From contig NZ_LT796768.1 of the NCBI RefSeq assembly GCF_900167475.1, forward strand, positions 1,798,001 through 1,862,000: 64,000 nt of DNA, in the 5' to 3' direction. Shown one piece after another: positions 60,468-64,000 of the stretch. Within the stretch, counting starts at the first letter, position 1. Each line of letters starts with the position of its first letter. The DNA is from Aeromicrobium choanae. Lineage in GTDB: Bacteria; Actinomycetota; Actinomycetes; Propionibacteriales; Nocardioidaceae. The translations under genes were made by a program, and so were the position numbers. The notes beneath the pieces were generated by a model, which did not search any database, was not told where the DNA came from, and saw nothing but the letters and a program-made list of their open reading frames with translations.

Positions 60468-62561
60468 GTGCGCTTCACTTTTCGACCGTCTCGACGCGCG
60501 ACCGCCGCTGTCGCCGCTCTGGGAGTGGCTGCCGCGGGAGTCGTCGGTGCCGGCTTCCTCAGTCCGGCCGCCGCCGACCAGACGCTGGAGAAGGACTTCC
60601 CCTTCAAGTGCGAGGTCATCGCCGGCGGTCTGAACCTCGGCATCCAGGACATCGGCGTCAAGGCCACGACCGTGGTCCCGGACTCGGTGACGCCGGGCGA
60701 GACCATCCCCTCCACCGGCGTCAGCATCACGCTCACCATGCCGGAGCTCCTGCGCCAGTCCACGGCCCTGCTGCTCGGCGGGCGTGAGGCCGCCGGCGCG
60801 TCCACCGACTCCGCGGTGACCCTCACCTCGGGCGGCCAGACGATGACCGTCGCGATCCCCGAGCTGGGTTCGGCCCGCACGCCGATCCCGCAGGTGGCGA
60901 ACGAGCCGTGGCTCATCCCGGCCACCGGCACCGTCCCGCCCATCACGGTCCCGGACTACGCCACCGACACGGTGGTCGTGGGCATGCCCCAGACCTTCAA
61001 CATCACCGCCACCATCTACAAGGCCGACAACTCCACGATCCCGTCGACGCTGTCGTGCACCGGTCCGGCGGACCTGGCCCTGGGCTCGATCGCCGTGACG
61101 GAGCCGACGACCGAGCCGACCACGGAGCCCACGTCCGAGCCGACGACCGAGCCGACGACCGAGCCGACCGCGGAGCCGACGACCGAGCCGACGACCGAGC
61201 CGACGACCGAGCCGACGACGGAGCCGACGACCGAGCCGACGACCGAGCCGACGACGGAGCCGACGACCGAGCCGACGACCGAGCCCACGTCCGAGCCGAC
61301 CACGGAGCCGACCACGGAGCCGACCTCGGAGCCGACGACCGAGCCGACGACGGAGCCCACGTCCGAGCCGACCACGGAGCCGACAACCGAGCCGACCACG
61401 GAGCCCACGACCGAGCCGACCGCGGAGCCGACCACGGAGCCGACGACCGAGCCGACGACCGAGCCGACCGACCCGCCGCCGGGCGAGGACGTGGACCTGT
61501 CGAAGAGCTTTGACTACACCTGTGACGTGACCGCGGGAGGGCTCAACCTGGGCTCCCACGTGATCGGCGTGCTCGCCGAGACCACGATCCCGTCCCGGGT
61601 CCAGGTGGGAGACGTCATCTCCGAGCGTGGGGTGAGCATCACGCTCACCATGCCCGAGCTGCTGCGCCAGTCGACCGCGATGCTGCTGCAGGGCCGCGAG
61701 GCGGAGGGCGGCTCGACCGACTCGTCGATCACCCTGACGACGGGTGGACAGACGCAGACGGTCTCGATCGCCGACCTGAAGGCGGCGCGCACGCCCATCC
61801 CCCAGGTGGTGGACCAGCCGTGGCTGATTCCCGCGACCGGCACGGTGCCGCAGATCACCGTGCCCGAGTACGCCGACGTGTCGGTGAAGCTGGGCATGCC
61901 GCAGGCCTTCACGATCGACGCGACGATCCACAAGGCGGACAGCTCGACGGTTCCGTCGCACCTGACGTGCGCGGGTCCGAGCGATCTGAGCCTCGGGTCG
62001 ATCCCCGTCGGCGACGCACCGGTCGAGGAGCCCACCACGGCACCGACGACCGAGCCGACGACGACGCCCACGACGCAGCCCACGACGCAGCCGACCGGCG
62101 AGCCGACGACCGCGCCCACCACCAACCCGGGTGAGGACCCCACCGGCGACGAGGTCGAGCTGCTCAGCTCAGACGCGCTGTCGCCCGGTGACACGATCAC
62201 GTTCGCCTTCGGGCCGGAATGGATCGGCAAGGAGCTGGCCTTCGAGCTGCACTCCGATCCGATCGCGATGGGCACGCGGGTCGTGAGCACCTCGGGCGAG
62301 GCCTCGGTGCGCATCCCGACGAACGCGCCGCTGGGCTCGCACACGGTGAAGGTGCTCAGCCGCGGTGTCGTCATCGCCGAGGTCCCGGTGGAGATCGTCG
62401 CCGCCGACGCGAGCGGCGACACGACCGACGACGACTGGGTCAGCGACGACTACCTGGCCGCCACCGGTGGCCCGGGGCTCGGTGTCGCAGTCCTCGGCGG
62501 GGCGCTGGTCGTGGTTGGTGCAGCGGTGATGCTGCAACGTCGCCGCACGCGTCGCGACTGA
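60468..62561 (+). CDS. Cell-wall-anchored repeat protein with two homologous domains and an LAATG sorting signal
   Basis: 697 aa. The signal peptide is basic and hydrophobic, ending SPAAAD near 36. Domain A (about 38-208) and domain B (about 343-512) are paralogous, sharing [24 protein letters not shown] and [10 protein letters not shown]. Between them is a linker of about thirty TTEP units (211-333). A second Thr/Pro linker and an Ig-like segment ([13 protein letters not shown]) precede LAATGG, a hydrophobic helix and RRRTRRD. LAATG fits class E sortases of high-GC actinobacteria. The domains resemble DUF6801-type surface modules of unknown ligand. The GTG start follows GAGGGGA. Confidence 0.8.
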   Translation: MRFTFRPSRRATAAVAALGVAAAGVVGAGFLSPAAADQTLEKDFPFKCEVIAGGLNLGIQDIGVKATTVVPDSVTPGETIPSTGVSITLTMPELLRQSTALLLGGREAAGASTDSAVTLTSGGQTMTVAIPELGSARTPIPQVANEPWLIPATGTVPPITVPDYATDTVVVGMPQTFNITATIYKADNSTIPSTLSCTGPADLALGSIAVTEPTTEPTTEPTSEPTTEPTTEPTAEPTTEPTTEPTTEPTTEPTTEPTTEPTTEPTTEPTTEPTSEPTTEPTTEPTSEPTTEPTTEPTSEPTTEPTTEPTTEPTTEPTAEPTTEPTTEPTTEPTDPPPGEDVDLSKSFDYTCDVTAGGLNLGSHVIGVLAETTIPSRVQVGDVISERGVSITLTMPELLRQSTAMLLQGREAEGGSTDSSITLTTGGQTQTVSIADLKAARTPIPQVVDQPWLIPATGTVPQITVPEYADVSVKLGMPQAFTIDATIHKADSSTVPSHLTCAGPSDLSLGSIPVGDAPVEEPTTAPTTEPTTTPTTQPTTQPTGEPTTAPTTNPGEDPTGDEVELLSSDALSPGDTITFAFGPEWIGKELAFELHSDPIAMGTRVVSTSGEASVRIPTNAPLGSHTVKVLSRGVVIAEVPVEIVAADASGDTTDDDWVSDDYLAATGGPGLGVAVLGGALVVVGAAVMLQRRRTRRD
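61098..61466 (+). repeat. 12-bp tandem repeat encoding TTEP units
   Basis: About thirty repeats of ACGACCGAGCCG and synonymous variants, with occasional TSEP or TAEP. Synonymous changes (ACC/ACG) show older expansion plus recent unit exchange. It codes for a rigid, probably O-glycosylated linker. It is not a CRISPR array, as there are no spacers. Confidence 0.95.
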
Positions 62562-62575
62562 GTGCCGCCGGGGGA

Positions 62576-62607
62576 GCGGAGGTGGGTCTCTGCGGACCCG
62601 CCTCCGC
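62576..62607. terminator. Terminator of the surface-protein gene
   Basis: A 13-bp stem (GCGGAGGTGGGTC with GACCCGCCTCCGC, one G-T pair) and six-base loop, starting 15 bases past the stop and ending 33 bases before the VanZ start. Confidence 0.8.
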
Positions 62608-62640
62608 CCTTGGCGTGCCCGGGGTTGAGAGGATCCTCCG

Positions 62641-63345
62641 GTGCCGCCCGACGAGATCCCGACGCTCCCCGTGCTGGTCCCGGCGACGATCGCCGCGATC
62701 GCCGCATCGCTCGGGTGGCTGCACCGTCGTGATCGCCTCACGGGGCTGCGTGCCGCGGTCGGCGTGGTCGGATGCGTCTACGGCGCCGCCGTGCTGGCGC
62801 ACGTGCTCCTGCCGTTTCCCGTCGCCACGGGCGAGCCGCGGCCGTGGCGCGTCCTGGTCCACCTCACGCCGTTCGTCGACGTCGTGGACGACCCGGCCGG
62901 GATGCTCCTGAACATCCTGCTCTTCGTGCCCCTCGGAATGCTCCTCCCGTTCGTGACCCGAGTCCGGACCGTGCGTCGGGCGGCGGTCGTGGGCCTGCTG
63001 GTCAGCCTGGCCATCGAGGCGGTGCAGCTCGCCGGAGTGCTCGTGGTGGGCACGGGCCGGATCGCCGATGTCGACGACCTCGTCGGCAACACCTTGGGCA
63101 CCGCGATCGGCTGGACCGCCTGCGTGGTGCTGATGCAGGTCCCGATGCTGGCCCGGCTCGTCGCTCGGGCCTCTTGGGCGGAGGACGGCATCGCCTCGGG
63201 ACCGCCCCGGTGCCGGTCCCGGCACGGGAGGCTAGGCTGGCGGTACACGACAGGGGAGCGCCATGCAGAGGGCGCTGAGAGTGCGGAACAGCCGCAGACC
63301 CTTGAACCTGCTCCGGTTAGCACCGGCGAAGGGAGTCAGCTATGA
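62641..63345 (+). CDS. VanZ-family membrane protein whose frame runs through the TPP riboswitch
   Basis: 234 aa from a GTG. Helices near 9-25, 38-60, 78-105, 112-130 and 140-165, and the LNILLFVPLGMLLPF and SLAIEAVQLAGVLVVGTGRIADVDDLVGNTLGTAIG motifs define the VanZ fold (teicoplanin-resistance related, usual function unknown). The fold ends near residue 190. The remaining 44 residues are polar and encoded by the promoter and TPP aptamer of the next gene, and the stop overlaps the ykoE ATG (ATGA). That tail is probably incidental, but translating ribosomes would cross the riboswitch. Confidence 0.8.
   Translation: MPPDEIPTLPVLVPATIAAIAASLGWLHRRDRLTGLRAAVGVVGCVYGAAVLAHVLLPFPVATGEPRPWRVLVHLTPFVDVVDDPAGMLLNILLFVPLGMLLPFVTRVRTVRRAAVVGLLVSLAIEAVQLAGVLVVGTGRIADVDDLVGNTLGTAIGWTACVVLMQVPMLARLVARASWAEDGIASGPPRCRSRHGRLGWRYTTGERHAEGAESAEQPQTLEPAPVSTGEGSQL
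63245..63340 (+). promoter_or_regulatory. TPP riboswitch (THI element) controlling ykoE
   Basis: The conserved core is present: GGGGAGC, then GCTGAGA, GACCCTTGAACCTG and CCGGTTAGCACCGGCGAAGGGAGTC, ending two bases before the ykoE ATG. The GGGAG ribosome binding site lies in the closing 3' strand of the aptamer, so ligand binding should mask it and shut off translation directly. A TAGGCT -10-like box precedes the aptamer by about eight bases. Confidence 0.95.
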
Positions 63346-63944
63346 ATTCTGCTGTCACATCCACGTCCACCTCCATCTTCAGGTATCGCACGATCGACCT
63401 CGTGACGATCGCGATGCTCGGCGTCGCGTTCGGCGTCGTCTTCTGGGGGTGGGGGAAGTTCTACGACGTCGTCGACCTCGGTGCCGCCGTGGGCTTCAAG
63501 CCCGCGGCCGCCCTGCTCGGCGGCATGTGGCTCATCGCCGGCGTCGTCGGTGGCCTGATCGTCCGCAAGCCCGGTGCTGCGTTCGCCACCGAGTTCATCG
63601 CCGCGCTGACGTCGATGCTCGTCCTGGGCGGCACCTCCTGGGGCAGCACGGTGCTGCTCTCCGGCGTCGTGCAGGGCCTCGGTGCGGAGCTGGTCTTCGC
63701 GCTGTTCCTCTACCGCCGGTTCGACCTCCTGACAGCCACGCTCGGCGGTGCCGTCTCGGGTCTGCTCGAGGCCTTCTACGAGTGGAAGTACTACTTCCCT
63801 GACTGGGACCTGCAGTGGCGCCTCGTCCACCTGGGCTTCCTGGTGACGTCGGGCGTCGTCATCGCGGGCTTCGGCGGCTGGCTGCTCGTGCGGTCGCTGG
63901 CGAAGGCAGGTGCGCTCGACTCGTTCGGCTCCGGGAGGCCGTGA
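63342..63944 (+). CDS. ykoE: Thiamine (HMP/thiazole) ECF transporter S component YkoE
   Basis: A 200-aa membrane protein with about six helices: TIDLVTIAMLGVAFGVVFWGWGKFYDVV, KPAAALLGGMWLIAGVVGGLI, and FEFIAALTSMLVLGG-like helices characteristic of YkoE. It binds the substrate for the YkoEDC energy-coupling-factor transporter of thiamine or its precursor. Control by the TPP riboswitch fixes the pathway. The ATG is two bases beyond the aptamer; the ATPase gene starts five bases after the stop. Confidence 0.93.
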   Translation: MNSAVTSTSTSIFRYRTIDLVTIAMLGVAFGVVFWGWGKFYDVVDLGAAVGFKPAAALLGGMWLIAGVVGGLIVRKPGAAFATEFIAALTSMLVLGGTSWGSTVLLSGVVQGLGAELVFALFLYRRFDLLTATLGGAVSGLLEAFYEWKYYFPDWDLQWRLVHLGFLVTSGVVIAGFGGWLLVRSLAKAGALDSFGSGRP

Positions 63945-63948
63945 ACGC

Positions 63949-64000
63949 GTGACGATCGCGTTCCGCGACTTCTCGTGGACACCGCTCCACGGGAGTCGCC
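63949..64000 (+). CDS. ykoD: Start of ECF transporter ATPase (YkoD), cut by the window end
   Basis: Only 17 codons from a GTG are visible (VTIAFRDFSWTPLHGSR), matching the N-terminal beta strand of ECF-type ABC ATPases (x-F-x-x-F-S-W-x-P). Position five bases after ykoE makes YkoD the natural call. The Walker motifs lie outside the window. Confidence 0.65.
   Translation, partial: MTIAFRDFSWTPLHGSR

Noticed and set aside
61016-61435. Minus-strand frame of repeated VVGS units opposite the TTEP repeats
   Set aside because: It is the antisense reading of the 12-bp repeats and has no start signal; the plus-strand gene with signal peptide and sorting motif is clearly the coding one.
61098-61466. 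Regular short repeats considered as a CRISPR array
   Set aside because: The period is 12 bp without spacers, and the repeats are in frame within a secreted protein gene. No cas gene is present.

Overview
The window is high-GC actinobacterial DNA. Twin-arginine translocase genes, a mycothiol-dependent enzyme family, an MprA/MprB/PepD-type locus, a FadE5-like acyl-CoA dehydrogenase, an LAATG cell-wall sorting signal and a giant cytochrome-b-like Fe-S oxidoreductase all fit a Propionibacteriales/Nocardioidaceae-type organism such as Aeromicrobium or Nocardioides. That placement is an inference from gene content. Most of the window is core chromosome. One integrated element, about 16.3 kb (32796-49185), interrupts it.

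Left core (1-32.7 kb): a HelD-family RNA-polymerase motor ATPase translationally coupled to a membrane metallophosphoesterase; a fused anthranilate synthase preceded by a Trp-Trp leader peptide and an attenuator hairpin; tatC-tatA with a divergent tatB-like gene; a Tat-exported flavin amine oxidase followed by an exported RidA; an MprA-MprB-PepD stress module; fructosamine kinase, acetyltransferase, low-molecular-weight phosphatase, holin-like membrane protein and EamA exporter; a HisC-like aminotransferase; a three-gene E1alpha-E1beta-E2 2-oxoacid dehydrogenase operon behind a perfect TGTGA-N6-TCACA palindrome; an MFS carrier, an SDR, a C39-like peptidase, an MDMPI-fold protein, a large acyl-CoA dehydrogenase with an ACTGG/CCAGT operator cluster, a LysR regulator divergent from a 36-aa membrane peptide, a TauE exporter, an NCS2 uracil permease, a crotonase and an epoxide-hydrolase-like protein.

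Integrated element: a tyrosine integrase sits next to an intact tRNA-Gly(CCC). A 47-bp duplication of the tRNA 3' half marks the far end, and matching GTGCCGG direct repeats (probable integrase arm sites) lie inside both ends. After an excisionase-like gene and small hypotheticals, the cargo is dominated by candidate anti-phage genes: an McrA-like HNH nuclease, a MazG-like pyrophosphohydrolase fused in frame to an EVE-like domain that has its own ribosome binding site, a GmrSD-like DUF262-DUF1524 protein, an AbiTii-domain protein, a small proteasome-like Ntn-hydrolase, a 1191-aa nuclease-NACHT protein resembling antiviral STAND NTPases, and a frameshifted GIY-YIG-like gene. This is the accessory region most likely to hold undescribed biology.

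Right core (49.2-64 kb): UspA, dCTP deaminase, a HAD phosphatase, an AbiEi/DUF559 protein bracketed by similar inverted repeats, a membrane dipeptidase, the pseudouridine-degradation pair psuG-psuK, the Fe-S oxidoreductase with a very long acidic tail, an MFS carrier coupled to a NUDIX-like (DUF4916) protein, a cell-wall-anchored protein with two copies of one domain separated by about thirty TTEP repeats, a VanZ-like gene whose reading frame runs through a TPP riboswitch, and the start of the thiamine ECF transporter operon ykoE-ykoD, which is cut by the window edge.
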